In this document: positions 12,760-25,498 of the stretch, piece by piece
Numbering within the stretch: the first letter of the stretch is position 1
Layout: each line of letters starts with the position of its first letter
Assembly (NCBI GenBank): GCA_039619475.1
Contig: CM077115.1
Location: 39,504,444 to 39,568,443, forward strand
Source of the DNA: Icerya purchasi
Lineage: Eukaryota > Arthropoda > Insecta > Hemiptera > Monophlebidae
Direction of reading: 5' to 3'
Length of the DNA: 64,000 bases
Notes under the pieces: generated by a model
Told to the model about the DNA's origin: nothing
Seen by the model: the letters and a program-made list of their open reading frames with translations, nothing else
Databases searched by the model: none
Position numbers and translations under genes: made by a program

Positions 12760-13689
12760 ATTTATTTTATAATTTGTTGTTTATTTAGATTCATTGGTTA
12801 TAAAGCTACAGAGAAATGTTATAATTACGAAGCCATATTACACCTGGCATACACTTTACACTCTCCGCGCAGTCTTACGCGAAAGCTGACAGAATTACTA
12901 ACTCTTCTCATACGGGGGAACATAAGCGATAATGTGAAAAAGCAATCAGCCGATTGAGAAATCATCATACATCAATGATTCAGGGATTTTTGAACGTAAA
13001 CATGCGGCCAACTATTAAATTTACAACTGAGTTTCATAAAAAGATCTAACGGCGACTTGTTGCTCTTGACGTCAACATGGGGAGATCCTAGTTTTCGTAA
13101 AAATTGAATAAATGAAATCCTAGTGTAATCATACGGTAGCTATTGCAATCGGTGCTGCGTAGTACATCTACATCCGAAATACATATATTAGAAAATTTCT
13201 CAATATGCTTTGCATTTCCAAGCGATGCAAGTGCTGAACGGATAGAGTTTAACCACGCTGGAAACGATTAATAAAAAAATCTCAAACAAAAATTACGGTG
13301 AATATCAGAAGAGCCGACAATTTTCCATCTAAACGAGCATTATATTCTACTTTTAAACATATCTTTGGATGTAGAGTTGGACGAAACACAGTGGGAAAAG
13401 GCATGTAGCGTAAAACGAAGAGAAAATTTATGAAATCAGGTACTTAATCTTCCGAGCGGAATATTAATAAACCTGATATTTACAGCGGTACCTTACTAAA
13501 ATCTTTCCGCAACAGGTGACTGAACCTAGTCAAAATGAGATATTGCCTTCCAACGGGCTCCATGTTTCGAAATAATACTAAAGGCTCATTAAAATGATTA
13601 GTTTGTTGTTGCGATTTTAGCCGCATAAGAACTGTTCCAGATAGTAGAGTATTAAAAAAATAAATAAAAAAAAAAAAGTAGTAGTCGCT

Positions 13690-13765
13690 AAGTTGGTTAT
13701 TTCTTTTTTTTTATTCTTTTTTTTTATTCTTTTTTTTTAATTCTTTTTTTTTTTTTTATTCTTTC
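13690..13765 (+). repeat. Poly-T with ATTC interruptions
   Basis: Units of T8-13 followed by ATTC or AATTC, four to five times; low complexity. Confidence 0.9.
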
Positions 13766-15200
13766 CATTGTACCGGCTTAAGAGGCCATAAACAGCGCCA
13801 GTGACTTCCACTTTAACCTATCAAATAAATTAGGCCAATCCCTCCAACGAGAGAATTAGGTCCGAGATACCAATTCTGCTGCGAGGATGTGCTAGGAAAT
13901 ATATAATATCGGTATCCGGCCCCCATGGCTACTCTTCGAATGCGGATCCGGAGCATGCAAGTAATCGAGGACTCAAATAGATCATCCGGTGTTTACACCC
14001 GAAAATTGTCACTATAGTTAGCAAACTGGTTGTCGACAACGCAGTGCATACCAGCATGTGATAGGTTCCAGATTACGCGTGTTAGAAAGTGAGAAGGAAA
14101 TTCGTAGAACAGCCAATGCAGGAATGTATAATCGTAGAAAAAAAAAAGTTATATCTACTCGTAATAGAAAAATCCGAATGTTTAATAATTTTTCACTTTT
14201 CTGCCTGATCTGGCACATTACAGAGATATTCATTTTATATAAGAAACGCAAAAAAGAACAAACGGTGTCTATTGTTTAAGGTCTCTCTATATTTCAGCTT
14301 CTGCAGCGGAATCGTATGAACAATACATTTGCGTATAACATTCATCGATTATTCTGCATTTGCTGGATCGGAGTTTACGTGTGTCCGGAACTGTAGTCAG
14401 AGTTATGTCAACTCCGCTGTAGGATAATTCGCGGATACGAATCCTTTCAGATACCTACTCATCACTATTCCGGATTGTTCAAAAAAAAAGGAAATAAACA
14501 AATAAAAAAGACACACTAAGAAATGTTGTAATGAGTAACCGGTTTTCGAGTTATTTTTAATTAATTACGTTTAAAACTTTCATCGCGTCGTTTGAAAGAC
14601 CCTCCGAAACCATAGGGTGTGATATTCCTTGAATTTACGCCATTTCCCCAAAAAGGTCGACGAAGAGTTTCATGCTCAACTCGAGACATGTAGGGCACAA
14701 ATGATTCGCTTATATTCTCCGCGCTTCTTATTCAACAGCTTTCTCTGTCTTGCTCCTCTGAGAAAGACGGAGACTTGCTTCGAGCCGAAAAGTTATTGTT
14801 AAGCATATTTCAACAATAAACTCTATGGCCGTGACGCTCCCTTACGCCCTACAATTAAAACCGTTAAAGTTTAAAAGCTCTAAAAAACTTATCTACCCCG
14901 TGTTATGTGTACGAGTTGTTTTTTGTTTTTCCTTTAATTTTAATCTGTCTTTATTAAAAGTCTAAAATTAGACTGACTACTCTAAATTATTTATATTATA
15001 CATTGTCCGCATTAAATTGGAAGTCTGAAGTTCTAGAAATAAAGAACAATAATTTTTATCGATGAAAAATAACTTCGCGGTATTTTCTTCCGAGCGCAAT
15101 TTTTTTCTTATTCCTCCCTTCACCTGTTCTTCGTTTTAGCTGTAATTTATCTTCGTTCCGCTTTTCGCTCTAAAATTGTCTCTTCCTTTCGAACGCCTCG

Positions 15201-15275
15201 CTTAATCGCTTAATCACCTAATTCACTTAATCGCTTAATCACCTAATTTCTTGATCGTTTAATCGCTTACTTACT
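15201..15275 (+). repeat. Short tandem repeat, about 25-bp unit
   Basis: CTTAATCGCTTAATCACCTA plus ATTCA/ATTTCT is present twice and followed by a decayed third unit. Confidence 0.75.
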
Positions 15276-15332
15276 AAATCTTTACTTCTTTTTGCTTATA
15301 GTCCTTTAAATTATACGAATTTCGATTCAGAG

Positions 15333-15374
<42 letters not shown>

Positions 15375-17555
15375 TGCAGATTTTTTACGCATCAGTGTTT
15401 TGGTTTTCCTTCGCTAAATCCAAATTTTCCGACTATGAGCCGCAATAGGAGATTTCCTAATTTATTTTAATCTCCTATCGGGCGTGAATGCGCATAAATC
15501 TCTGTCTAATAAATTTGTTTCGCTATTACTTGTTTCCTCCCTAAATTTTCACAAATTGTCTTTTCAAAATCTCTGTCTTTTAAAAATATGGCTCATATGC
15601 GACAAAAAGTATTTTAAAAAATAAACAATGTTTGTATGCCGAAAGCGTCAAGCATCCGGAGAGGTCTAGTCTGTCACGAACTCTATCCTAGTTTTCGGCT
15701 ATGTTGCTTGAAGAAATGACGATAAAACTTGCCGACGAAGAGTGATCCACTTTTTTACAGCCCAGACGAGCATCTATACACGATCGTGATATTGCTATTT
15801 TTTGTTTATTATTACATTTTTTAGGCTCATCAACCAGTGAGCGGGACCTTTATCCCCAGAAACAATTAGAAAAGGAAGCAGTCAATTATATCTTTGTACG
15901 ATATCAAATGTTATTAGTAGGGAAGAACACAAACGGTGGGAACGATATGTGGAGAAGGAAAAGACAGAATGTGAGAGTCGCAATACGGAGTAGGAAGACC
16001 AAGTCGCAGCAAATTGGAATAGAAAGCAGAACGCCTAAGAAAAAATGAGATGAAAAACACCTGATCAGCATCGTAAACACACGCTCGTCCTTTAAGCGGA
16101 GAAGATAAAATGTATAGGGAACTAAGAAAAAACGATAAACGAATAATGGAGACAACAACAGAACGTCAAAGTGGAAGAACTCAGATGTTTAATTAAAGCA
16201 TAGGTTAACAGAAAAGCTAGGTGGAACAGACGGATAAAAAAAAAACAAACAATTGTTACAAATAGGGAAGAAACGTACATATCCGATTGCTACTGCGCTT
16301 CTGTGCTTCATCCGTATCCTATAGATCAACAGGTTTTCGGTCCAGATTCTAAAATTGAACAGTCTGTTTCGATTTCATTCGATATTGATGTTGCTAATTG
16401 TTCTTTCATATCGTCATTTCTCTTTTCAAGTTTTGAGCTTGGCCAACTTCTTTAATGTTCTCTCAAAAAATGTTTTAAACCCTAAAATTTTCATGCATCC
16501 TTTTTCGATTAATATTTCTGAAGTGAAGCAACGTCGGTGCTTGCAACTTGATTTTAAAAAATATTCCGACATTCCACATTGAGAAATATTTCGTAGTGCT
16601 TGGAAACATATTAATCATATTCGTTTTCCTCCTCCTCAATGAGCTTTGTATGTGTGCATATATTATGTAACAGTTTGGGAACATGGCCTTCTCTTCACTT
16701 TCTTCAGCACCTAGACGCGTCTACTCTGACGTATTGCAGACATCGCCATCAAAAGTCCCGCGGCATTTTATTAAACGTGGTCTCCGTCAGAATTGATGAT
16801 CACTAAAAATCATCGTCGTTATTCCTACTGGAAATGTTACGAATTGGCGAATTTTTAACAATTTATTCAGTGAAAACGTGACAGCCTCGGCTTTCACGAT
16901 TTTAAGGCAGCACTGGATAGACATGCGACAAGTGAGAATACATTTACCTGCGTCAAAACGAAGTAAATTGACTGGCAAAAAAGACTAAGCAGCATTATAA
17001 TATTTTAGCGGTAGATTGTGAATCTTCACTGCATAATGATCGAATACGTCTTATGGGTCGTCCATTATGCTCTCGAACAAGGGTGCAATATTAAGACATG
17101 TTGCAATGTCGTGTAGCCTTGAATCGAAGGTTACCGCTAATTTCGAGAGTATCCTTCTTTTCGATGCCGCCTATGCGATTCGTTTCTCTTCAGTTTATAT
17201 ATTATGTAAAATCTCGCGACCGTTCGCCTCTATTATTGTGTTTATTTTTTTGGCACGTTAATTTTTAAAATTCCTTCTCAAATGAACTCTCAAACATTAC
17301 TCATTTATTTAGTCGGGATATTCAATTTTTGGTTCCGCTTAACTGTCCCCTGGAATTTTGTCCTGGAATTATACCTCGGAATTATCGCGTTATTCATTCA
17401 TTTAAATTTCATCCGTTTCTAAACGATCGGGAGCATAATTGTCTCTTTTCAAAATTGAAACATCGATATTGTCGCATTGCACGTCGAATTTGAAAATCCC
17501 GACTTAGCCGGTAATAATCTAGGCCGCGATATTTCTGCCGATCACGTAGCTTTAC

Positions 17556-17704
17556 TCAGCTATATAATAATTTTTTTTTTTTTTTTCGGATACAACATAA
17601 ATCCTCAGAATATCCGAAGGGAATTTTACAGCTTTCCTCAGCTATCTAATATTTTTTCTTTTCGGATACAACATAAATCCTCAGAATTTCCGAAGGGAAT
17701 TTTA
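17556..17704 (+). repeat. Two-copy tandem duplication, about 76-bp unit
   Basis: CTCAGCTAT, a T-rich run, CGGATACAACATAAATCCTC, then AGAATNTCCGAAGGGAATTT occurs twice (CGGATAC at 17587 and 17663). The copies are nearly identical outside the T run, so the event is recent. Confidence 0.85.
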
Positions 17705-18869
17705 GTCTTTTCTAAAAAGAAAAAATGCGCCCACATCTTAATTCAGAATCATTTTCTCTTTCACTTCCGCTGAAGCGGTTCTTTCGCTTTTCGTGCACCG
17801 TTTGAAACTGCGATAATTTTACCGCGATTCTTCTCGTTATTTTCGCGTCTTCTGCTCGTCATTCAAATGCGTATATTGATTTGCATCTCTCCCTTATCGG
17901 TCTTGGAATTTTCGCTTTTTTTTTTATTTGTTTTTTTTTTTTTTTATTCTTTTTTATTCGTTTTTTTTTTATTCTTTTTTATTTGTTTTTTCTTTAATCG
18001 CTTTTTCTTTAGACGGCTTTTTTCTTTGATCGATTTTTGTTACAAGTCGCTTCTTTAATATCCGTATGTGACGTTTTTCCCGAATAGTGTCTATCTCGTA
18101 TAGGCGCTATTATTGTAATCTTACTCGGATTTATCATTCATATTTTTCCTTTATTTACATTTACTTACATTTCTTTCTCCAAAGGAAAATTTTGTTTTTA
18201 TTCAATTTTCCTCACTTATTATTCGTAGTACATGTGTATTCTATTCTGAGTTTTCAAAAGTTTTTGTTTTTTCTTTTTTTTTCTCGTAATAGCATTATTG
18301 GACTACTACAGTTAATCGATTTCCAGGCCAACTTTCGAACTCATTGACTTGCTTAATTGCGATCGAGTCATCTCGGTCGTGACCTGGTTGGTTTGGGAGT
18401 TCCTACTTATTCCGTTTTGGTATAATGCGTGTGTTAGATCATTAGATTCCTCTATGGCTGTATGTTTGTCCAAAATTTTTTCTCCCGTAAAAAAGTATAA
18501 ACTCGACGAAGTATTATTCAAACAAGTGTCTCACTAATTTTTGGGCAAATCGATGTGATTTTTCTTTCTCTTTTTTTTTATTCTCTGTCGATTTTTTTTT
18601 TTTTTTGTTTATTTATTAATTTTTTATTTTCTTAATCGATAACAAATACTTGGCAGATTATATTTAAATGGGAGTTTATGAGAAAAAAATGAAATAATTT
18701 CCCGAAAAATGCGGACAATTTTGAGAAACCAGTAAAGTAAAAGATTCTCTTTTTTTTTTTTTTTTTTTTTAGTTTGATCTATATTTGATTTTTTTCGATA
18801 TACATTGAATAATATATATTTTTTTTCCCCCATTGAATAGCCGTTTTTAGCTACTAAGGTTATCACGGT

Positions 18870-20110
18870 GAGAGCTGCCTAGGCTTCTTAAAGACCATCC
18901 AACAGTCCGCCATCCTGAATGTACTTCTTCACAGTGTTGTTATACGATTATTTGTTGTTTAATATTTTTGCTAACGATATCGAAAGAGCTTGACTGCATT
19001 AAAACTGCGACATTCATGATATGTTGTACTGACCGATATTTTTACTCAGCACAGTATGGACATGTGCTTAATGGAGAGTTATACCCTTTGCAGGATGTGG
19101 TCATGATTTTATTCTTAGCCGATTGATCGTTTTCGACAGGCGGGCTATTAGTCGGCGGCCACCACATGGTTCGATCATCGGCTTTATTTGAACTTAGTCT
19201 TGGACATCCATTCTTTGCTCCACTGCTCAGTTATTCTTTCTCACAGGAACGTATCGAGCGTTGTTGGGCCTTGACACGACATCGGGGATAACATGGCCGA
19301 GCTTCTAGATTCGCGCGCTCATTCCCTGAAATCTGAGTATGGGCAGGGACCCATAGAAACTCGATCCGCTAGTCCTTCTGGTCTAGCAATAACGGAGTCC
19401 CTTGAATAGTTTTGCGTGATTGATTCTTCTGCGTTATTTTGTAGATTTTGTATGGTGGTCAAAGAATCTGTAATAACCAGTATATATTTTTCCGTTGAGC
19501 TTTAGAATTGTAGTACTCCTGCAGACAGAGCAGAATTGCAAATATTTCTGCTTCCAGTGCCGAACAAGCGTCATTTAAACAGGGGTCCCTACTAGTACAC
19601 CATGAATTTCGTAAGCGCATGCTGCTGGTGACAATTTACCTGTACACGCCATAGATCCGTCTGTATACAGCTTTACGAAATCTCCATATCTATTAATCAC
19701 CTGAATTGACTTCTGTTTCGAGATCTTCTGCGGGTGTTTTTGTGAGTTATTTTACTCTAATAATAGCGTGATATATTTATCGTTACTGGGTATTGGTCCC
19801 GCGATGGGAGCAGTAGTAATCTATTAACTTCCGGCAGGCACGAAAGGCGAAAGTTATATTTACATAGCATTTTGTTTACTTTTATGAGTACATATCGTTG
19901 GGGAATTGAAGGGGCAAAAACTCTTTTGTTTTCTATCGACCGTTTTAATAAACTACGATAACCATGTAACGAATGTCGTTTTGAGGGGTAATGTCCTCGT
20001 TAATGAACACAAATTGGATGAAAGTGAGCTGCTCCCAGGATAATTCGAAGCGCGGAGTTTTGTATTGAATCAAATATCTTTAATACGGATTTCTTTACAC
20101 CTGACATGCA
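18870..20110 (-). mobile_element. LINE relic: RT thumb, RNase H and C-terminal Cys motif
   Basis: Read on the minus strand from 20110, frame-shifted fragments appear in LINE order. IQNSALRIILGA marks the end of reverse transcriptase. VKLYTDGSMACTGKLSPAA carries the first catalytic Asp of RNase H. WVPAHTQISGNERAN corresponds to the RNase H C-terminal WVPxHxGIxGNExAD motif, and a decayed CPYC motif follows. Stops and shifts throughout mean it is inactive. This arrangement is typical of I/R1/LOA-type elements carrying an RNase H domain. Confidence 0.8.
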
Positions 20111-21330
20111 TAATTTATTTTACCGAGTATTAATGTTCTTTGTATATGTTTGGCAGTCGTTTTAGATGGATATTTAAATTGCGGTTTTTTAGAATTATAT
20201 TATTATAAGATTACCAAATTAAATCGTTTTATTCGTCTTTGTCTTGGTGCTCTTAGATCTTCTCGAATACCAGCAGTTCTCACTGAGCCAAACTCGCCTC
20301 CCCTTTAGATTCTATTTAGAATATCGCTTCTTGCGTAAACGCTTACCGTTATCCTTTACACTTATTCCTTCATATTTTTCTATTCTGAAAAACAGGCGTT
20401 TTACTCCAAGGAAAAATTCCTATTCCAGCCCACATTGCTTTACGGCTGAATTCTTTTTTATCCTACACAATTTCTTATAACAATCTCCCTTGCTTTTCTT
20501 TCAATTTTGCAGATTTCTCCAATCATCCCAATGTATTTTACATTTACCTCTTTCCTCCAAATCCCTTTCCTATGCAACAGCTATACAGGAATTCCATAGT
20601 TATATCGAATCCTGTTATCCTTCCCATATGGCTATTTTTACGGATGGTTCGCCTAATGGAGTTGCAGCTTCTTTCATCCTTCCGAGCATTAATTTCTCCG
20701 AATCTTTCGGTCTCCCTTCATTTGTACTACCTTTACGGCCAAGTCAAATGGCCATTCTACGTTTCATAATTTATATTTCCTCTCATCGTTCTTCTTCTAA
20801 ATATTTAATTATCTCCGACTCCATGTGTGCTCTTAAAGCTATTTCCTCACATTTCCCCTGTCACTCCTCTGACCCTTTTATCATTCGTATTCGCTCTCTC
20901 ATTCACACTCTCTTCTCACTTCATATGCTATCCGCATTGATATAACGAAATATGGCTGATTCCTTGGCTCAGATTGCTGTATCCTCCCGCTTTTTTTCTT
21001 TAAAATTTCCGTTTCTAATTTATTCCCATTGTGCAAAAAATTTCATGTTAGATTTTGGTCAGATTTCTACGTTTCTTCCTTTTCTAATCATTCTTCCATT
21101 TTTCCATTCAACCTAATTTTCCCACGCGGCCTTGGTTTTACGATTTTCCTTCGCTTCGCCGCTCCGTTATTGTTCTTATATCGTTTCCGTATATCTCCGC
21201 TGTTCCTATCCTCAGTTCTTTTATCTTATCAATATTTGACACCGAGACTCTACATTTAACTGATCGTTCTCCCTCGTATCGTTTCCGGGCGAAGATCTTT
21301 TGTTGAAATGCCCAAAGGGGGGTAAAAAAA
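20110..21330 (+). mobile_element. LINE relic: RT thumb, RNase H and 3' end, opposite orientation
   Basis: On the plus strand KLNRFIRLCLGALRSSRIPA and then PNSPPL mark the LINE RT thumb. A 151-codon frame at 20490-20945 carries IFTDGSPNGVAAS and YLIISDSMCALKA, the first and third Asp-containing motifs of RNase H. The second motif, normally AExxAI, reads SQMAILR, so its catalytic Glu is lost. Similarity to 55020-55130 at the 3' part shows the same family elsewhere in the window. Its sequence differs from the neighbouring minus-strand relic. Confidence 0.8.
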
Positions 21331-22749
21331 AAATCGTTTTTCGTTGTTGTTTTTTCAAACTGTTATTTTGCCAAATGAATAATCCAGCTTTAAACTTTTT
21401 CAGGCTATAATTCGAAATAATAAAAAATAAAATGAAAGCACGTTCGGAAAAAATTAAGAGCGCCCTATGGTAAAGTAAATTTACCCGCGAATTGCCTGTA
21501 ATTTTTTACGTCACTTCAGCAAACCATCAGATAATGGGGGAAAAAAATCGGTGTTCTAAATAGCGTAGTTAAACGTTATTTTCAAAAGAAATTTATAAGT
21601 TCTTTATCCGTTAGAGTTTTATTAGAATAGATATTCCGTAGCCAACTGTCGTGGAGCAGCTGATTCGTTAATTGTTTTTCATTGGACTGGAATATTTCGC
21701 TGTCGCACATTGAACAAATTGTAATTACTTCACTTGCACCGCGTTAATGTCCATAAAAAAAAAAAAAAAAAGGAAAAAAAAAGTAGATTACACAATTACG
21801 AATTTATTTTTTTGCCTAATGTGCGTTATTATTATAAATTAATTAATCAAAAATAATTTTTAGCTCGTCACCACGGAGCATCGACCATGATAGCGATAAA
21901 TAAAAATTACAAAAAACGAAATAATCGTTTAAAATTTTTTTGCATAGTAGACGACAATGCCAAACATTACCACCATTATGGATATCGATACATATCGTAC
22001 CGTAAGTATGCGTTATATGTCAATTAAAGATCAAAAACTATTTTTCAGTCTCTAAGGTATAATCTTCTTGTGTCCACACATTCGTATTGCATATCTGGAA
22101 AATAAGAAAGTGAGAAAAAGAAGCAATTAGAGGATTTCAGCGCATGGGTTTTGTCCTCCCCGAGATTACGGGACGCCAATTGGAAGATACCAAACGAATG
22201 CCCTGCTGCGACCACGCTACTACATTGAAAATAATCGGACGCAATTTAAAATCGAAAGTAAATCGTAGGTAAAATCTGCTGTCAATTTTTCGGAAAATAA
22301 AAACGGTAATAAAACTTTTGACTCTTTTAGATTTTTTTCAAAATGAAGAAAAAAGTGCAGCATAAGTGATCAACTGAATTGTTTGTAATCCGCAAGATCG
22401 AGTTGCGCGGAGCATTCGAGCAATTTTTATATTTTTTTCGCGAAACAGACTCTCGAAATCTGTAAAGAGAGGTGTCTTCGGAAATAATAAAAAAGTAAGT
22501 ACGAAAATAATAGTTTTTTTTTTTTCTTTCTTTTATACAAAAAAACAATAATATATTTACAACAGAATAGAGAGATATGTGTATACATGATAAAATAGTA
22601 GTAGTAATAATAATAATTAAAATAGTTATTAACAATTAACTTATAATTACAATACATAAATATATTAAATATAAACACCGCGCGCGCGATAAATAGTAAA
22701 TGTACATAAAACTGTATAACAAAGAAAACTGATGATATATATACATACG

Positions 22750-22792
<43 letters not shown>

Positions 22793-23550
22793 TTATTATA
22801 CACGATATTATTTTATAACTGGCAAAAGTTCTTTTGATTCCGCGCCAGCCCGCCAGTAGTGCGAGGAAATTCAGAGTGAACAATTAAAAATAAAAAAGAA
22901 AGAGAAAACTACAATTTGCTGGAACGAACATGGGATTTTTCAAATTCCCCTGCAGGCTATTAATTTTACATTAAAAAATTATCTCGCGATGAAATTTCGA
23001 GTTGTTATTCTAGAAATAGGATGTTGTTTTACAGCGTTCTGCAGATAACAAAGCGTTAATAAAATGATCGGATATTGCGTCAATCGACTAAATGCCCTAC
23101 AATCGATTGTTTTTTTGCTTTTTGTTTTTTTCTATTATTTTCGAAATTATTAACTTTTTTTATATTAATTTATTTTCCCAAATTTGCTCGACTACATTTT
23201 TCTCGGTAAGAACCCCTCGTTATAATAATTACGCTTAAAAAATTCGATATTTTAACGTTTTCGTTTTCAATGTAAACGCTGAATTACCCCTCCCCTCCCC
23301 CCATTCGTAGTTGTAAACCGCACTTAATGAACTACTATATTTTTCTAGGCAAAAATTCTTAAATTATACTAATAGTAGTAGTACACGTAAATATATATAT
23401 ATATATGTATATGTATATATATATAGGAAAATCTACTGGAAAATTATAAATTTTATTTATAATTCGGGCCGCTTTATGGAATAGAAAAAAAAAAAAAAAA
23501 ACGAAAAAAAAACCACGGTGGATAGAGTAGTTGCGGGGAAAGGACGCGGG
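21331..23550. other. Intergenic 3' flank of Lim1, no gene seen
   Basis: AT-rich, with microsatellites and A runs. The 102-109-codon minus-strand frames at 22.3-22.76 kb are Tyr/Ile-rich translations of TA-rich DNA. Confidence 0.5.
22757..22791 (+). repeat. (TA)n microsatellite
   Basis: An uninterrupted TA run of about 35 bp. Similar runs lie at about 1583-1617, 10344-10370, 35431-35458, 37431-37457, 48571-48590 and 61438-61460. Confidence 0.95.
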
Positions 23551-23556
23551 TTTATT
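23551..23556 (-). terminator. Candidate Lim1 polyadenylation signal
   Basis: This is the first canonical AATAAA on the minus strand downstream of the Lim1 stop, giving a 3' UTR of about 430 nt. A second one follows at 23452-23457. AATAAA is frequent by chance in such AT-rich DNA, so this is only the most economical candidate. Confidence 0.3.
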
Positions 23557-23986
23557 TTGGTGTTAAAAACAAGCACCAAATTAGGAATGCAGGGAAGATA
23601 ACAACGACAAAAAAAAAAAAAAGAAGGAAATCAATTCGGAGATAAATCGAATTATTTTTAAATAAAAATCTAAACAAAAAATAACCAAAAAAAACAAAAA
23701 AAAAACACGTAATATTCGCAATTCTTCCGACACGTAGATTAAAGCAATAAATTTCGGAAATTTCTCGAATTTCAGTGTTTTGATCTAAAAGAGAGACTTC
23801 TTATTCAACCTAGTTCAGCCGTCAATAGTATCGTAGAACAGCAGTACACAATATTTATCCTTCGTTTTATGGCACATAGTTTAGATCGAAGAAAAATTCT
23901 TCTTTTTTTTTTCTCTATTTCCGGTTTTATCTCGATCGCGATCTTTCCTATTCGAGCTTCAGAGATTTTGCACCGGATGTATCCAA

Positions 23987-24057
23987 TCACCAAACTAAGC
24001 CTTCATTTTGAAGTGGTGGGCCGTCCGAAAATCCCCCGCTGCTTGTACTACCGCCGC
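23987..24057 (-). CDS. Lim1: Lim1 last coding exon (C-terminal tail and stop)
   Basis: Terminal coding exon of the LIM-homeobox transcription factor Lim1, found by splice logic because it is too short to stand out as a frame. On the minus strand a pyrimidine-rich tract ending in TTCACAG at 24058 precedes the exon. Its first two bases complete the Gly codon left open by the upstream exon (phase 1). It then encodes 22 residues rich in Gly and Ser, ends NEGLVW, and stops with TGA at 23987-23989. A C-terminal tail finishing in VW fits what I recall of the Lhx1/Lhx5 group, which supports this as the true end. The nearest canonical AATAAA on this strand is about 430 nt downstream. Strong call, although the exon contains no domain by itself. 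Confidence 0.85.
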
Positions 24058-24907
24058 CTGTGAATTAAAAAAAAAAAAATGATTAAATTGTAATCAAAAA
24101 AAAAAAACAAAAAAAACATAAACGTAAAGGAATTATGAATTATAAGAGTCAATAAGAAATTTTACAATCGTATAGTATTGAGGAAACGAAATTTGTAAAT
24201 TTCGAAAATTTCGGAAAATCAATCGAAAATAAAAGAAAAATAAAAACTCAGAGTTTGACACAGATTATTAGGAGAACATATTTAATTGACAATAAATATC
24301 ACCATTGGAGATGTTTTTTATTTTTTTTTATGTAGACAATTTTACGATTTAATTTAAAAAAAAGAAAATAAAAGCGATTCAGATTAAAAAAAAAGATGCT
24401 TTAAGCCTCTTTCAAATCCCTACGTTTCATCATCTGTGTTAGTCCTTTGTGTTGGGTAAATGTCCTGTATTGACGTGCCCAAAGAAAAAAACCCTATAAG
24501 CTAAAAGAAATCAATGGAAAAAAATATGTGTCTTATGGAAGACTTATTTCCGGGTTCGGACAATGAGACACAGCCGCAGGAGAGACTGTACTTGAAAAAT
24601 TGGAAATTACATAATTTACAAGAAGCTTCAATTCCACTTGCGGCTGATTGTTATTCTAGCAAGAATAATTTCGAAAGTTGAACATTCGTTGGGCTGCCGA
24701 CTAGAAATAACAGATACATATGTATGTACAAACACTATTTTAAAGCCGAATCAACAATCAATGCACTTTTTTTCATTCGACGAGATGCCTACGCAGCGGA
24801 GGAAAAATTAAGAATTCTCTATTACCGAGGGGACTGCTAATTGAACGTTTAATTCGAAAAAAAAAAAAAAAAATAAAATATATTCTCTTAAAATAGTTTA
24901 TAAATAC
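24058..24907 (-). other. Lim1 last intron
   Basis: 850 bp between CAAG|GTATTT and TTCACAG|G, rich in A runs on the plus strand. No other feature was seen. Confidence 0.8.
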
Positions 24908-25078
24908 CTTGAGATGACATGAAATCGGACGGGCTGGATCTCTGCGACATTAGCGGTCCTCCATCGCTATGTGCGGATGGCGGTGGTTGAGGCATGAATC
25001 CGGAGGGTGGTTCCGCACCCATACCGCCAAAGTCTGGACCCATCGGGCCACCCATTGAACCGCCGTCCATTGGGCCGC
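24908..25078 (-). CDS. Lim1: Lim1 penultimate exon, Gly/Pro/Met-rich C-terminal region
   Basis: This 171-nt phase 1-1 exon encodes a low-complexity segment that begins GGPMDGGSMGGPMGPDFGG, continues with Pro-rich stretches and ends SSPSDFMSSQ. The minus-strand acceptor is CTCGCAG at 25079 and the donor is CAAG|GTATTT at 24907. Both boundaries fit the neighbouring exons in one uninterrupted frame. Lim1 C-terminal regions generally act in transcriptional regulation, and this stretch has no fold that I can see. The intron upstream is only 155 bp and the one downstream 850 bp. The exon length is divisible by three, so skipping it would keep the frame. Confidence 0.9.
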
Positions 25079-25233
25079 CTGCGAGCAGATAGCGTACAAT
25101 TAAATTTTGTTCGCCTACACTCTATTATACGCACTCTGTTATTATTTTTTTTTTTTTTCGTGCGTTTCCTTTTTTCCTAGTCTAACGAGAAACGTTTAAA
25201 AAATAAAAAAAAAAAAAAAACAATTCTGCTTAC

Positions 25234-25498
25234 CGGACGGATGAAATGGTAGTGTTCCGGGTGGTCCGTGGTGGTTCGTGAAAAAGTCCGGATGGAATCC
25301 GGGAGCTGGGTAAGCTAATTCAAATTTCCCGTCCGCCGTGGTGAAATACGGGAAGCCGAGATGACTGTCATCCACGCCGGGACTTAGATTCATCGGAAAT
25401 CCCCTCATTTTTCTGGTGCCGCCGAAGAAAGGCCCTCTGCCCATCGACGTCAACTGCTTCAGTCGCCTTTCTTTACTGCGCTTGTTCTGAAACCATAC
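25234..25498 (-). CDS. Lim1: Lim1 exon: homeodomain recognition helix end plus conserved post-homeodomain region
   Basis: The exon opens with VWFQNKRSKERRLKQLT, the recognition-helix core of a LIM-class homeodomain (V47, W48, F49, Q50, N51, R53). A conserved Lim1 block follows, containing SMGRGPFFGGTRKMRGF and then a Phe/Pro/His-rich stretch ending LPFHPSG. N51 and Q50 are the base-contacting residues that read TAATNN-type sites. The minus-strand acceptor is TTCGGCAG at 25499 and the donor is TCCG|GTAAGC at 25233. The 265-nt length gives a 0-to-1 phase change that matches both neighbours. The upstream intron is 23.1 kb and falls exactly between homeodomain residues 46 and 47, a common intron position in homeobox genes. 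Identity as Lim1/Lhx1/5 is near certain from the tract after the homeodomain. Confidence 0.96.

Larger units (their letters stand above)
12771..18869. other. Intergenic, no gene seen
   Basis: Many homopolymers, including an A run of about 33 at 15340-15372, and T-rich low-complexity DNA at 17.91-18.05 kb. Open frames here are rich in Phe, Lys, Ile and Ser and look like chance. Confidence 0.5.

Noticed and set aside
12604..12957. 117-codon plus-strand frame as a gene
   Set aside because: Starts inside a SINE with a clear target-site duplication and runs into non-repetitive AT-rich DNA.
20490..20945. 151-codon frame as a host RNase H gene
   Set aside because: Flanked by a LINE RT thumb upstream and LINE 3' sequence downstream; the catalytic Glu motif is decayed.
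22327..22883. Three overlapping minus-strand frames with apparent membrane segments
   Set aside because: They are Tyr/Ile/Phe-rich translations of TA-rich and T-rich low-complexity DNA.
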